Under the pieces are notes generated by a model. It searched no databases. It was given only the letters and a program-made list of their open reading frames with translations, and was not told the DNA's origin. Shown here one piece after another: positions 1-12,165 of a stretch of DNA of 64,000 nt. Both the position numbers and the translations under genes were made by a program. Position 1 is the first letter of the stretch. The number at the start of each line of letters is the position of its first letter. The DNA comes from Cricetomys ansorgei (lineage: Eukaryota; Chordata; Mammalia; Rodentia; Nesomyidae): contig JAMJFZ010002500.1 of assembly GCA_026225945.1 (NCBI GenBank), positions 4,246,501-4,310,500 on the forward strand. The letters run 5' to 3'.

Positions 1-105
1 TTACAAGTAGTCAAGACTGCTCTCAAATTCATGATCCTCCTGCCTCAACCTTCTGAGTGCTGGGGCAGCAGGCAGGTACCACCAAGCCTCGCTTGCCAGA
101 AATAT
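1..105 (-). repeat. B1 SINE, reversed, cut by window edge
   Basis: Contains the reversed B1 features: a stretch like 'ctcctgcctcaaccttctga', then 'gtgctggg' and 'accaccaagcctcgct', which correspond to the Pol III promoter half of a B1 read backwards. Confidence 0.7.
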
Positions 106-139
106 CTCAGTAAGGGCACAAACGCTACTAACTATAAAA

Positions 140-850
140 AAGATACAATAAATTAGATGCCGTCAAAGTGGAGAACTTCTGCTCTACAAAAGACACCATT
201 ATGAAAATGAATGTGCAAACCAGAGAGTGAGAGGAAATATTTGCACTACATATCTGAAAAAAGATTAATATGTAAACCCAGAAAGCTCTCCCTAGAATAA
301 GGCAACCTATCAAAACACGCGGAATACTGAGTGGATACTTTATAAAAGTTGCCACATAAAGAGTCATTCAACACCATTAGTCACTAGGCAATGTAAGTTT
401 AATCCGAATGAACTGCAACAGCACTTATTAATGAAGGTGTAATGCAGTGCTAGCAAGGATGTGAGAAAACTGAACTCTTTTACAACGATAGCGGGGATTT
501 TGAATTGATATGACCATCTGAGAAATAGCTTGGGGTTTTTAAAAATGAATTTTAATAAAATAAAAGCACACATAACACATCACCTAGCCATTGCAATCCT
601 ACGTTTTTATGTATGATAAATAGAAACTATGTCCCTACAGACCTCTATCTGAAAGTCCATAGAAGCCCAGACAGTACAGTGTTGGCAGAGGGCCAACTAG
701 CATTTATTCACAACAGACAAGGGGATTCTATTGATGGATGAATAGTAGGAAAAATGTGGTATTAATTAATACCAGAATATACTGTCTGTTACTACTTATC
801 AGCAACAAAGAGGAATGAAGTCCATGTGCTTAAAAGAGAGACAAAATGAA
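140..850 (+). repeat. Ancient L1 tail (ORF2 end / 3' region), copy 1
   Basis: The sequence follows the order of the mammalian L1 ORF2 3' end: a block like 'gtcaaagtggagaacttctg', then an 'agcaaggatgtgagaaaact' block, then 'gatgaatagtaggaaaaatg', then 'aacaaagaggaatgaagtcc'. All frames are broken by stops and indels, so it is a dead fossil. Confidence 0.65.
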
Positions 851-984
851 CAGAAAAAAAGGTAGAATCTAATTTATATCTTTTGCCTTTCACAAAAATT
901 CCTCAGAGAATCAAAACTATAAATTCTATATAAAACATAAAATGATAAAACACCTAGAATGCCTATATACTTTTTAAATTTAGT

Positions 985-1024
985 GTATGTATTCCTGTGT
1001 GTGTGTGCACAAACACACACAGAT

Positions 1025-1064
<40 letters not shown>

Positions 1065-1200
1065 CACATGATCGTAGAAGTCAAAGGACAAGTTATGGAG
1101 TTGGTTCTTTCTTTCCAACATGTGGCCTGTGGGAACGGAGCAGGGGTCTCCAGGCTTGGTGACAAGCACCTCTACCTGCAAACCATCTCTCTGGCCCTAT
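985..1200 (-). repeat. B2/B3-type SINE, reversed, with (GA)n
   Basis: Ends with 'accatctctctggccc', the reverse of the usual GGGCC-agagagatgg head of B2/B3 SINEs. The far end has GT/CA-rich sequence and a perfect (AG)n tract at 1029-1061. Confidence 0.65.
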
Positions 1201-1237
1201 TTTACTTTGTTTTGTGAAGCAAAATCATGATATGGTA

Positions 1238-1315
1238 GCTTATGTTGGCCCCAAATTTATGAGTCTTGCCTCGGCCGCTGCAGTGCTGGGACCACAGATG
1301 GGGTCGACACACTCA
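1238..1315 (-). repeat. B1 fragment, reversed
   Basis: Short reversed B1 piece: 'ttggccccaaatttatgag' followed by 'cagtgctgggaccacag', matching the middle of a degraded B1. Confidence 0.45.
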
Positions 1316-1377
1316 TCTCTCCCGAGTGTTCAGAGATAACATAAAGGGAGACTCCACAACTGAAGTGACTGAAACTC

Positions 1378-2560
1378 GGAACTAAAACGAGGAACTTCTG
1401 TTCTATGGGAAACATTGTCAAGAAAAGGAAAGTCAATCCAGAGACCAGGAGAAAACTAAATAAAATACATGTGACTGATGGAGAACTGGTAGCCACAGTA
1501 CACAAAGAATTCTTAAGATGGAACCACAAGAAAATGAACACTCCACAGCAGATGCAGAAAAAAGAATCCAGCCATGGCAGAACATAAGCAAGAGGGCTGC
1601 TGTGGGTTTGTGGTCAGCCTGGATTACGCAGTGAGTTCCAGAACAGCCTGGGCTACAGAGTGAGGCCTTGTCTCAACAAAACAAAGAAACAAGCAAAGAA
1701 TGGGCAAATGACCTGGACTTCATCAAAGAAGACACACAAATGTCTAACAAACATATGGAAGATGCTTGGCATGACGTCATCGGGGAACTGCAGAGGAGAT
1801 CAACCAGGACTCTACAAGGGAAGAGAACGCAGGAGACCTAGTGGACGTCTAACACTGAGCACGACAAGTAGGTCCCCAAACAACAAGCATTCCAAAATGG
1901 GCATGTTCCGCAGTGCTGTGCCTCTTATTCTCTGCTGGTGGAAATGGAGACTGTTATGGCCACTCTAAAACCATGCAGCGATTTCTTACAAGGCTAAACG
2001 GTCTCTCGCCATTCAGTCTAGAAACTGTCCCTTGGTTTTTACCCAGTGTATTAAAAAAAGCATACCTACAAATAAGCAAAGAGATTAAAAAAAAAAGCCT
2101 GCACACTTCTTGCAGTGATCACACTGGTAATTGCTGTTATTCGGGATAAACCAAGGTGTCCTTCAAGAGATGAATGGATAACAAACTCATAGATACACAC
2201 CATGGACCATTACTCCGTGCTGAAAAGAAATGAATGATCATGTCATAGAAAGACACAGAGGCTTCGAGGTGTGTAAGGCTAATGGAAAGAAGCCAATGCA
2301 CAAAGGCTACATGCTAAGTGAGTCTAATTGCATAGCACCCTAGAAAAGGGGAACCTATGGAGACAGTTCAAAGATCAATGAGGGCAGGCTATAGTGTCAG
2401 GGATGATAAGGATCAGTCAAAACATGAGCTGTTTGAGGCAGTGAAACTAGTGTGTGTGATATTGTAATAATGGATACATACCATTATACACTTATCGAAG
2501 CCCATAAAAGATACCATCCATGGAGTGAACCTTAACTGTCAACTATGGGCATCAGCGCGC
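1378..2560 (+). repeat. Ancient L1 tail, copy 2, interrupted by B1
   Basis: Repeats the same L1 3' segment as 140-850: 'gaggaacttctgttctatgg' near its start, then 'gggcaaatgacctggacttc', 'ctgctggtggaaatgg', 'gagatgaatggataacaaac', and 'gtgctgaaaagaaatgaatg'. It runs further into the 3'UTR, ending near 'cattatacacttatcgaagc'. A B1 half lies inside it at 1600-1690. No intact frame. Confidence 0.7.
1600..1690 (+). repeat. B1 SINE 3' half inside the L1 tail
   Basis: 'gtgagttccagaacagcctg' then 'ggctacagagtgaggccttg' and 'tctcaacaaaacaaa' is the typical 3' half and A-rich tail of B1. It splits the older L1 fragment, so it is the younger insertion. Confidence 0.8.
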
Positions 2561-2694
2561 ACTGTTAAACACTGGCTCAACAATGAGAACACTACTGTCA
2601 GAATCGGAGGAGGCTGTGCAGACGAAGGGAGCGGGGTTGTTTAGGAGTTCTCTGTAGGTTTTGCTCATTTAAAAAAGTGATACATTGTTTATTC

Positions 2695-2960
2695 ACTTAG
2701 TCACATGCATGCGTGGCATGTTTGGAGGGGTCTAGAAAGGCTGCTGACAGAACCTCCATCACTCTCTCCGTCTGTTCCTTTGAGGCACATCCCTGAACCT
2801 GGTGCTCACATTTTCTCACAGCAAACCCTAGCAATCCTCCTGTCTCCTCTACCCTTGGAACTGGGGTTACAGGCATTTGTGGGCATGCCTGGCTTGTTAC
2901 ATGGATATGGCAGCCAAACTTTGGTCTTCCTAGTGCTCAGTGCCTTTCTGCAGCTTCATT
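2695..2960 (-). repeat. Diverged composite SINE, reversed
   Basis: Has the order of a reversed rodent B4-like composite: a GT/CG-rich end, a central reversed B1 block ('cttggaactggggttacagg'), then a reversed SINE head ('cttcctagtgctcagtgcc'). Strongly diverged. Confidence 0.5.
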
Positions 2961-3669
2961 CACACACAGGAACTCTGGGCCACGACAATGCATTCTAATG
3001 CCTACCACCGAGGACCGATGGTGGCAATCCTGGTGAGAGGTGTGGCTTCAGAAGGGCTCAGCCAGGCCTGGGGTTTGATGCTTCCCAGGACTAAGGAAGC
3101 TTTTACACATTCATTTGTGATAAACCAAGAATCCACAATCAGCAGGCTGGTTCATGGTTCTTTAAAGATCACTAGTTTGACTAAAGCTCCAAAACAAACA
3201 TAATACATTTATTATTGTGTTGAATTATGTACATACATATGACTTTTCTTTTTTAAAACATAAAATATTAGCTATAAATTGGGTGTGGGATTGCTAACCT
3301 TTGACACACTTCAGTGTTGCTCAGGTACAAGTTTTCTTCTCTGATGGTCCAGTTTTCGATCTTGCTGCACTGAACAGTTTACTAAGTATAGCTTCATTTC
3401 TGAAATCATTCCAGGAGAACACGGTGACAGGGGGACTCTCACCCCGCCTTTGTTTTGAGCCTGAATCTGCATTATAGAATTTTCTCACTGTACATCTCCT
3501 TTTTAATCTTTAGGATTTCATTGATGTCTGAAAATTCTGCCTTGCAAAAGCATTGGAGACCCTCAGGAGAGTTCTGCCTAAGCTCTAACATTCCTCAAAT
3601 CACCCTGCATCTTGGTAACTGGGACCCCCAATCCCGTTCTTTTTCTGTCACCCGCCGCCTGATTCTTAC

Positions 3670-4260
3670 ACTCTAATCCGTCCTCAGCAATGGTCCCTGA
3701 GCACTGGGAGAAGGGCTGGGGTGCGGTTCATACGCCCTCCGTATGTCTAAGCATTCTCTAGTCTCTTATTCTCTGCACCTCAGCCAGTTGTGGGTCTCTG
3801 TGTTGGTCACTGTTGCAAATAAAGGCTTGTCAGCTGAGGGCTGAGAGATACTTGATCTACAGAGAGAACTATAGCTGCATTACATATATCACTATATATA
3901 AAACTATACATATATATACATAACTATAATAATCATTGCTTTAATACTATGTCCACTTCAAGAAGAGTGGTAATGGGTTCTTCCTTAAGGCCTATAATCT
4001 ATCTAGCCATAAGTTCTTGCCCCAACTATGGTGCTAGGTATGGGTTTCATGTTGTGGAACAGGATTCTGAACTAATCTGAACATGGTTGGTTATTCCCAT
4101 CCCTGATTCAGTTATTTTGGGGGAGGCATCTGAGCTTCTGCATTTCCAGCAAGATTCCTGGAGAAGCAGCTGGCCCTCCACCGACGTTTAGAGCAGCAGG
4201 GCTTGCCAAGACTTCAGACTGCCAGGCAGCTTTTTTTGTTTTTTCACTACATGGACCCCT
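3670..4260. repeat. Probable rodent L1 (Lx-type) 3'UTR piece
   Basis: Carries blocks I associate with old rodent L1 3' ends: 'ccagttgtgggtctctgtgt', 'gagggctgagagatacttga', and 'catggttggttattcccat'. An AT-rich stretch of TATA repeats sits at about 3883-3920. Orientation is not certain. Confidence 0.4.
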
Positions 4261-4559
4261 GGGGAATAGTAGTCTCTTCCTTTTATTTATGGCCTTGACC
4301 TTGACTAAAAGATTTTTCAGGTTCAGCTGGTCTAAATTATACCTCTAATTCCCACTGGTAATCTTGCATGCTCCGAACTTCTTGGCAGCACCCCATCTTT
4401 CTCATGCTCCCATTTTCCTTCCTTTCTTATTATGCTTACACACAGTACTTTCTTTAGGCCTTTCAAATCCGCATGCATTGATGCTTTTTGGACATTTTGC
4501 TGTTGTCTTTGTTGTCCACAAGCATTTCTTATCTTCATGTATATATGTCTCCGTGAGTG

Positions 4560-4735
4560 ACTGCATGTGCACATACATGTGTGAGCAGGCAACAGCAAGA
4601 GATCCTCCTCGCTTCTGCCTCTTTAAAGCTGAGGTTAAGGCCTGCACTGGACACTCAGCTGGTTATTTTGGTTCTGAGACTTGAACTCCAGTCCTCATGA
4701 TGTGCAGTAAGTACTTTTAACCACTCCGGCTCCAC
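4560..4735 (-). repeat. B2/B4-type SINE, reversed
   Basis: Reversed SINE head at its right end: 'gacttgaactccagtcctca' then 'gcagtaagtacttttaacca'. Left end is CA/GT-rich as in the tail of these elements. Confidence 0.55.
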
Positions 4736-4737
4736 CA

Positions 4738-4855
4738 TAGTTTTTGTGAGATTGCGTCTCACTCCGTAGAGCTGGTGTTGGTCTTGAACGTTTCCTTCTC
4801 CTTCCTCAGCTTCTGAAAGTGCTAGGATTTCAGGTATATACCACCACATGCAGCC
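4738..4855 (-). repeat. B1 SINE, reversed, diverged
   Basis: Reversed B1 blocks in order: a 'gagattgcgtctcactccg' block, 'gtcttgaac', 'gtgctaggatttcaggtat', 'accaccacatgcagcc'. Several substitutions from consensus. Confidence 0.65.
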
Positions 4856-6224
4856 ATCATTTCTAATTTAAATCACTTCCTCTATGGGTTTTCCACTCTA
4901 ATTCTATAAGATAAGATAGAAGTGAAGGGACCTCCTCTCTCCCATATCACTCATTGCTGGATAGGAAGATAGGCAGATGGATTAATGGATTGATTGATTG
5001 ACAGATGATCCATATAGATGCATAGAGCACACAAAATCATTAAGGAGCACACACATTGCTGCTTAAGAAAACTCTAGAAGCTGTCACACCTTTACAGGAT
5101 AAACAGACTGTACGTGGTCAAGCTCCAGTAGGTGCAAAACTCAATTTCAGCCTTAAAAAAGTCAGGGAGGGTCTGTGGTAGGGGAGGTAGATAAAGGTGG
5201 GGTGAATATGCTCCGTACATGAGTGCACTTTGAGGAAATATCACCCCGAGACACAATTAATATGTATAACTAATACATGTTAATCAAAAATAAAGTAACT
5301 ATTTTTGAAACCCAATTAATAAAACAGTACAAAAATGAAAAGAAGTGATTTCACATAATATCTAAATACTTCAGGAATTTAAATCATCCCACGAGATGAG
5401 TTTTGTCCTACGGAGAAGTTTTGAGTCACCCTATCATTTCGTCCCGCTCATGGTTCCCCATTGAGTGTTGACTCATTGTTTCTCTTGAAGCTGCCTCTGG
5501 GATTTTCTATGCTCTTGATCATCGCCTTCCACTCCTTGCTTTGAAAACTGGCTTTGGGCCATTGTTTGGAGCATCAATTCCTTGACAGGCAGAGGGCTTC
5601 GCATGATGCCATGGAAGTTTGTTTCCACGCATATTCTTACAACTTTGCTCGTTACATCTCTTCTTCTCACTCTCCTTACAGCTTTGCAATTGACAAAATC
5701 TTACTGATCCTGAGCTTGGGAACTCCAGATATTTATCACGGGTCTGGAATCCACAGTCCATCTCTTCACCAGTCAGCCTCACTTTTGTCTGCATTAGCAA
5801 CACGTCAGGCTCAGTGTGTCTTTTTCTTATCACCTTAGTCTACTACTTTCCAATAGATCAAAGAATCTTTCCCAAGAGCATGTACTGTCCACGTACAGCC
5901 CAGACGTCTATGGACACACTCTACTCTCTAAGCATGTGTGCTACTCTGTCATAACAGCGAGCACAGCATATGGGTACAGACTGTTGCGACCCCATACATC
6001 TGATGAGTTTACAAGATAAGCTGAATGTCTTAGCTGGGCTTGCCATGGACTGGGTGATTTAATGACAAGCATTAATTCCTTCCTTTTCTGGACATTAGGA
6101 AGTTCAAGACCAGGATAATGTTAGACCAGTTGTCTGTACCTGCCACACATACATCTTTCCAGCTAAAGCTCATTAGGAAAAGAAGTCAGAAATAATCTAG
6201 CATTTACTATATGCTATAGTGTAT

Positions 6225-6597
6225 GTCTTGAATGCTCTCCAAAGGACTGTATGTCAAAAGTTTAACTCCCAGGCTCTGATGGGAGGTGGTAGAACCTTTA
6301 GGAGGTGGAGACTGTAGGAAGAAGTCAGGTCACACCTTTGGTGACCTGGATGGGATATTGGGACTGTGGCCCCTTCCTGGTAATCTCCTGTGTTGTCTCC
6401 GCTTCCATGTAGCAAGAAATCTTCCTCAACTACATGTTCTGACCATGATGCATTGTGCTGCCACGGACCTAAAGTAACACAGCCAATAGAGCAGAATGAA
6501 ACCTCTGAATCTGTGAGTCAAGAGACCTTTCTTCTTTTTAAGTTGATTGTCTTAGATATTTGTTATAGCAACAGAAAGATCCTTAATACACTCTCTT
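6225..6597 (+). repeat. MaLR-type LTR, forward
   Basis: Begins near 'cttgaatgctctccaaagga', contains 'gggaggtggtagaaccttta' and 'catgatgcattgtgctgcca', and ends 'gttatagcaacagaaagatc'. This is the order seen in MLT1/ORR1-like ERVL-MaLR LTRs. The subfamily is not assigned. Confidence 0.65.
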
Positions 6598-6815
6598 AGG
6601 ATTCTTCAGTTTTCCAAATTGCATTCAGAATGTCTTACTTGGCCATTTACCATTACTGCCTGAATGTACCAGTCCCAACCTGTGCACACCATTTTGTTCT
6701 TAGAATTAGAGAAAAGTAAGCTGTGGACTTGAAGGAAAGAAAATTAAACTTGGGAAACTCCACAGGGACAACAAGGGTTAGCTTACTCATTCCTGAAGTT
6801 CCTATCTGATATCAC

Positions 6816-7093
6816 TGTTGTGGAAGTTTATTTTTGGTTATGTATAGAATAGAGGGACTGCCTAGGCCTTTGCATTTTGTATTGTCTGCAGGTTTGGATT
6901 TCTGTGGGGGATGTTTGATTGCTTGTGATCTGTACCTGAGGAGTTCTGGATCAATAAAAACACCTGAGCTCAGATGCTCGGGGTTCCACTGTCAAGGATG
7001 GCACTTGCCTCTGTAGAGGTCTGGCAGAGTTTGCAGATCCGAATACGTCTCCATGTCATCCTTGGTGAGATGCCACAGCAGGGCACTACTGCA
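6816..7093 (+). mobile_element. Solo LTR, short-LTR family (copy A)
   Basis: Starts TGTTGTGGAAG and ends CACTACTGCA. Contains a polyadenylation signal AATAAA at 6953 followed by 'aacacctgagctcagatgct', shared by every copy of the family in this window. Flanks TATCAC (6810-6815) and TATCCC (7094-7099) form a 5-of-6 target duplication, as expected for a class II (ERVK-like) solo LTR. It is about 50-70 bp shorter than the other simple copies because of internal deletions. Confidence 0.8.
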
Positions 7094-8343
7094 TATCCCA
7101 GCAAACCTCAGCTCAGCCACGCCTCAGCAACAGTGAATCCGAGTCAGTTCTAAGGGTGAGAAGCCATTTTCTCATCCTGGGATGAGCAGGTTCAGAACAA
7201 ATGGGAAATTCTGACAGGAAGGGTGGGCTGCCCGAAGCTACGTGACCGCTGCTTGGGTTCCCCCTTTACCTAAAAAGCCAGCGCCCAGCACAGGGCCCTC
7301 CAGGATAGCCAACGAGAGAAGCCTCTTGAGAAACATGGCCTATTGGCGACCAAGCTGGGCCTCATGGGACTCGGGACACCTTACTTTCCCCCTATCCTCC
7401 CCCAGGGGGGCTTCCAGAATAGGTCAGTTACAGATTATTCATACATCATTCTCAAGGGGCAAGAGGTGGATCCTGCCTATGGTGCCAGGCAGGACACCTC
7501 CTCATGGAGCCAGTCCCCTACATGCAGCGATCCAGTGGGGAGGGGCTCACAAATCAATGTATTCTAACTCAAACCTAGTCCAGCCCCTTTCTCAGCACTC
7601 CAGACTGCAAGGCTGAGTTCTGCCAGAACAACAAAGCAATGAACTTTTTCATTTAAATGTGGCCCCTAGGAGAGAATTCAAACATCTCAAGGAGCCACCC
7701 GTTTCTCTTTCATCACCTCTAATAATCCTATTTGTCTTCACTTTGATGCACTCTCTGTTTTTCTCTCTGGATTCTGAGGTTAAGCATTCTTCCTGACTTT
7801 TCTTCCCGTTTCTAACTTGAGCCAGGTTTCCCTTACCCTTCCTACAGGTTACACAAGACACTATGTCTACCCCTCAACCCACAGAGCCCTCTCCGCATAC
7901 TCTGCACACTTTGGTGTGAGATAGCCCCTAATAAAATTTCCCACAGCCACACGCAGGTAAGACTGCAGGGGTGAGCTCTACCCTGCAGCTAATGGCCTAC
8001 CCAGATGGATTGTCCCAGACTCTGAGGATGTGGGCTTCCTATCACCTCCTCTGTCCCCTCTCCAGGTTCCACATTTATCTCCCTTTCAGGGATCACTTGC
8101 TCAGCCAGGCTGCCCCTGCTCTAGGCTTTGCATAAGAGATCTACATGGCATGTGGAGTTCTATGTTGTGTATCACCTCAACCCTGCAAGGTTTATGTCGA
8201 AACCGACCATAAACAGTCCCAAATTCAGCTCCAACTCTCTCAGCCACAGAGTTGCAACCACAGAAGAAGAACAGGGTTCTAGTGTCATGTCCCTGTCTCA
8301 GGACCCATTCTTCTTCCTCTTCTAGTCCTTCCCTTTATCAGAT
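7094..8343. other. Unassigned intronic stretch
   Basis: I see no gene and no repeat I can name. Only short frames without codon structure occur. An AATAAA-like motif lies near 7931 ('cctaataaaatttccc'), but nothing upstream looks coding. Confidence 0.5.
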
Positions 8344-8680
8344 GGTCCCCAACTTACCATGGCCTAGCTGGCAACTCTGAAACGGTATATTATCGATGTA
8401 CACTCAGTAGAAGACGTGCTCCAAATTCCAAATTTTGATCTTTTCCCAGGCTAGTGACAGGTGTGACAATGTTCTATTGTGACGATGGGCAGGGTCAGCA
8501 GGCCACAGGTCCCTAGTCACTGGTGCCACCACAGCGGGAATTATCTGCCTATGTGCGCTGTTTCGAAGCTAAGGGGCTTAGAAGGTTAGCTGCACTAACT
8601 TGCCTTCATTTGTGCGATTTTCAACATACTACGATTACACTGGGCTGTAATCCGACTCACTGTGTGTCAAGGGCACCAGT
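8344..8680 (+). mobile_element. Fossil Tigger-like DNA transposon fragment
   Basis: The left part begins 'ggtccccaacttaccatgg' and continues with 'aattttgatcttttcccagg'. The right part has 'gattttcaacatactacgat' and a mutated inverted copy of the left end. This matches the layout of old mammalian non-autonomous pogo/Tigger-type elements whose ends read ggtccccgacttacgatgg. No transposase frame remains. Confidence 0.55.
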
Positions 8681-10578
8681 AAGCATGATAATAAATTTCT
8701 CTTTTGAACTTTTATGGAGAATAATCCCTTACTTGCGTCGGTTTCATGTGAATTCCTCCCATGATGAATTCCTCCACCAAGTCTGAAGCGAGAATTCGGT
8801 CTGAAGCTAAAGCAGTCCCCGCAGCAACCCCTCGGCCACCCCGCAGTGGCCAGTCCCCGCCAGGTTGTCATATTGCTGGTTTTGGTTTGTTTCTTTTTCT
8901 TTCTTTCTTTTTTTTAAACCAACAATCTTACTTGGTTCTGTGTCAGTTTTCTCTCTCTAATCTCGCCACTGCTAGTCCCCAAGACCCTAGGCAAAGCAAG
9001 GGCCTGACTGTCATTATAGTAACTAGATGCCTAGGACACTGCAAAAAATAATGTTATTACTACATCTACTTTAAAGATGTTTACGCACACAGACACATCC
9101 TTCTAGACTGAGAGCTAGATTTAACAAATATCCAGACCTCTCCTTCTAGAAGAAGGAACCGACTTCTCTACTACTGAATTTCCAAGTCCCGCCCCAGTCC
9201 CCCATCACTTAGCTCCTGACTGTGCACAGAGCGGGTTGTCCACCAGCACCTGACATTCCAAGCCCACTGAGGGTCCAGAGCTGTACTAACTGACTCCTCC
9301 AGTCGGAGATCCATTGTTTTTTTTTTCCTTTCACATGAAGAGACAAAAGGGAAAGTCCTAGAAGAATTAGTTTCCAAACAAATACACAACTGAAAAATAA
9401 TCAATAAGTTACAAGACACCCGCGGAATCCCACGGAGAAACACAAGCTGAGACGTAGCAAAATTCACTTCTAAAATTAGAAGTGAAATAATCCGTTCACT
9501 ATTGCTCAGCTGTTATTTCTATTTTGGAATGCCTTTGACATAATCTTGTTGCAGACATGTGCATGTTCAAGGAAAATCTCCTGAATGAGAAAGTGGGTGA
9601 AGGAGAAATGTGGGGGGAAAATGGGACTGTGAATGAGAAAAGAAAAGGTACAGAGGGTAAACTTGACTAGTGTGATTTGCATTTCTAATACCCGTGGGCT
9701 AGCAGTCCAGCACAGTCTCATCTGGACTCAGACTGCCAGTGGCTCAGAGAACACTGCCTCAAAGAACTCACTTTCACATTATTCATCTACATGCTAGAAA
9801 TACCAAAGTACTGAACATGCTATTTATAATCAGAATTCACCATGGTATACAGAAAATAGAAAAGTATTAGCATACGGTCCTAACGTGCCATATTCTGCGT
9901 TAAATTATGGAACCGTAACACCCCTCCCCCCATGAACTCTGAGCATTGAACTGGTAACATGTAGGTAAAGAAATTATTGTGAGTACTTACATTCAAATGC
10001 TGCCTTTTGTTTTTGTGACCATTGTTGGCAGGGGAACGCGTAGTGCCTGCTATGCAACCAGGGTGCTCCTCAGACCACAACAGTATCTCAGAACACCGAA
10101 TTACATGCCTTCCGGAAAATTTTTGCAATGGGGAAAAAAGTCAGTGAACTAAATAAGCTTTTAAACTGTGGAAGGCAGATAAAGCCAGGAGGAGGAGGAA
10201 AAGACCTGTCTTGCTTGAATTTTCTGCTCTCCCACGACAGAAAGCAGCTTTGAAGGAAATATTATTCCATACAATTATTCTTGAGAACAAAAGTTTTGAC
10301 TTCAGTGGGCACAGGCTGACACCCTTTTCAATAATTCTTTCAGGATGAAGGTTTCTGTTCATTAATGTCATACAAGGTAAGGATTTAACAGCTTCTACTG
10401 CACCCTTATCAAACAGTGCTCCATTACGTTCCTGCTGGGAGTCTTTGCAAAAGTATTTCTGATTGGATTCGGGTTCTTTGCACCTCATGTGACTTTTGAA
10501 AGGCTGTTTCATCAAGATGATGGAATGGCAGCTTTAAAATTACTGATATTGTCATTTTAAATTATCTCCTTTTGACTT
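8681..10578. other. Unassigned intronic stretch
   Basis: No gene or repeat recognised. A 124-codon frame on the minus strand at 10141-10515 resembles no family I know and has no splice or promoter context. Confidence 0.45.
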
Positions 10579-10720
10579 CATATATATATATATATATATA
10601 CAACAAACACAAAAATGCATTCACACAAATGCATGCACACAAACACACATACACAAGTTCATGCACACGAACATACACACACACACACACACAAATGCAT
10701 GCACACACATACACACAAAC
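10579..10720. repeat. (TA)n followed by imperfect (CA)n
   Basis: A pure TA run at 10579-10600 passes into CA-rich sequence with interspersed 'atgcat' blocks. It gives Val/Cys- or Thr/His-rich false frames. Confidence 0.9.
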
Positions 10721-11301
10721 TGGTGTTTTTAGAGATAAGTATAGAATCAAAAAATATTAGTGGTCCTTAGGAGATGTGGCATGAAAGTCCAAGTGTGCTC
10801 GGGCCCTGCACTCTCAGAGAACCACGCACAGCTGCCTGGCCTCCCCTGCTGGGGGGGTACATGTGACTGAGCTGCAGACAATGAGGTTGAGTGGGGTTTG
10901 CAGTGATACAATCCCTAGCTAACAGGGAAGATGTCCTCCTCTTGTCTTTCTTTCCATCCATTGGAAAAATGAACTTGTCTTGGAAGAAAATGACCCACAA
11001 AGTACAGAAGCTGGGCGATAGCTGAAGAGGTCCAGAGAGACAACAGAAACTCCACGCAAGCTCAGGAGCTGCCTTCATGTGGACTCCTGCTTGAGAAATG
11101 AATTTCAAGCTTCACAAGTCATCCCCAGACCTCTGAGACACGCAGCCCACATTGTAACCATTGAGACGCCACGCTGCTCAGTGACTGACACCCAGGCCTC
11201 TGAGGTGCCAGGGTTCTTGTTTTCTCCTATTTTTTTTTTATTGTTTTTTGAGGGTTTTGTTTGTTGTTTTTGTCCTTTTTTAAAAAACAAACAAAAAATA
11301 G

Positions 11302-11672
11302 TGTTGGTTGTGCTGGTTGGACTAGAGTCATCTGGGAAGAGAGACCCTCAATTGAGAAGATGCCTCCATTAGACTGGCCTGCATGCAAGTCTGTGGGCAT
11401 TTTCTTGATTGATGAGTGACGTGGGAGTGCCCAGCCTACCCTTGCAGGTAGCCCTGAATGGTATAAAAAAGCAGACTGGGTGATCCACGGGCAAATCAAT
11501 TAGAAGCTGACCTCTGCTTCAGTTCTCGACTCCAGGTTCCTCCAGGGACTTCCTGCTCTGACTTTTCCTGGTGATGGATTATGACCTAGGTCATGTATGC
11601 CAAATAAGCCCTTTCCTCCCAAAGTTAGTTTTGATTGATATTTTATCACTGCAATAGAAAGCAAGCTAGGGT
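11302..11672 (+). repeat. Rodent LTR-like interspersed repeat, forward
   Basis: Blocks 'agtcatctgggaagagagac', 'cctcaattgagaagatgcc', 'ttcttgattgatgagtgac', 'ccaaataagccctttcctcc' and 'atcactgcaatagaaagc' define a common rodent repeat. Copies of the same family lie at 14915-15340 (forward), 25755-26055 and 46530-47010 (reversed). Confidence 0.65.
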
Positions 11673-11736
11673 GTGGGTGTGTTTCACCACTAAGCTACAT
11701 ACTCTCCTCCCATTCACCCCAACCTAGTTCTTCTAC

Positions 11737-11782
11737 TTAGCAAATAATTGACAAATAATCTTAGCAAATAATTGACAAATTT
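11737..11782. repeat. Short tandem duplication
   Basis: The 24-bp block starting 'cttagcaaataattgacaaa' occurs twice in a row. It is AT-rich and non-coding. Confidence 0.8.
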
Positions 11783-11879
11783 AAAACTGTATGTTGCTGT
11801 CACACTTTTAAAACTATTAGTAATTTCTTAACATTCACCTACATCAAATTAGGTCTCATTTATACTGTAATATTATAGC

Positions 11880-12165
11880 TTGGGTCTGAAATGCCCCCAA
11901 ACTCATCTGTTGTGGGCTTGGTCCCCAGTTTGGTGCTCCTGAGAGGCAGTGGAAGCATTAGTAGGAGAAAGTAAGGTCATTGGGACCTTGCTATTGCAAG
12001 GCATACTGGGAATCTGACCCCTTCCATTCTATTGGCTTCCTGGATGACATAGGTGAGCAGCATCTTCAGCCACGTGCTTCCACCATGAAGTGCTGTACCA
12101 CCACCACCACCACTGTTGCAAAGCAACAGGGCCAAGAAATGGTCTGAAGCCTCGTGCTGCAGATC
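11880..12165 (+). repeat. MaLR-like LTR fragment, forward
   Basis: 'gggtctgaaatgcccccaaa', 'gtcattgggaccttgctatt', 'ccaccatgaagtgctgtacc' and 'caagaaatggtctgaagcct' follow the order of MLT1-like LTRs. A short (CCA)n run at about 12098-12115 lies inside it. Confidence 0.55.

Noticed and set aside
10141..10515. 124-codon minus-strand frame as a gene
   Set aside because: No recognised domain, no splice or promoter signals, and a length within chance expectation for AT-moderate DNA.
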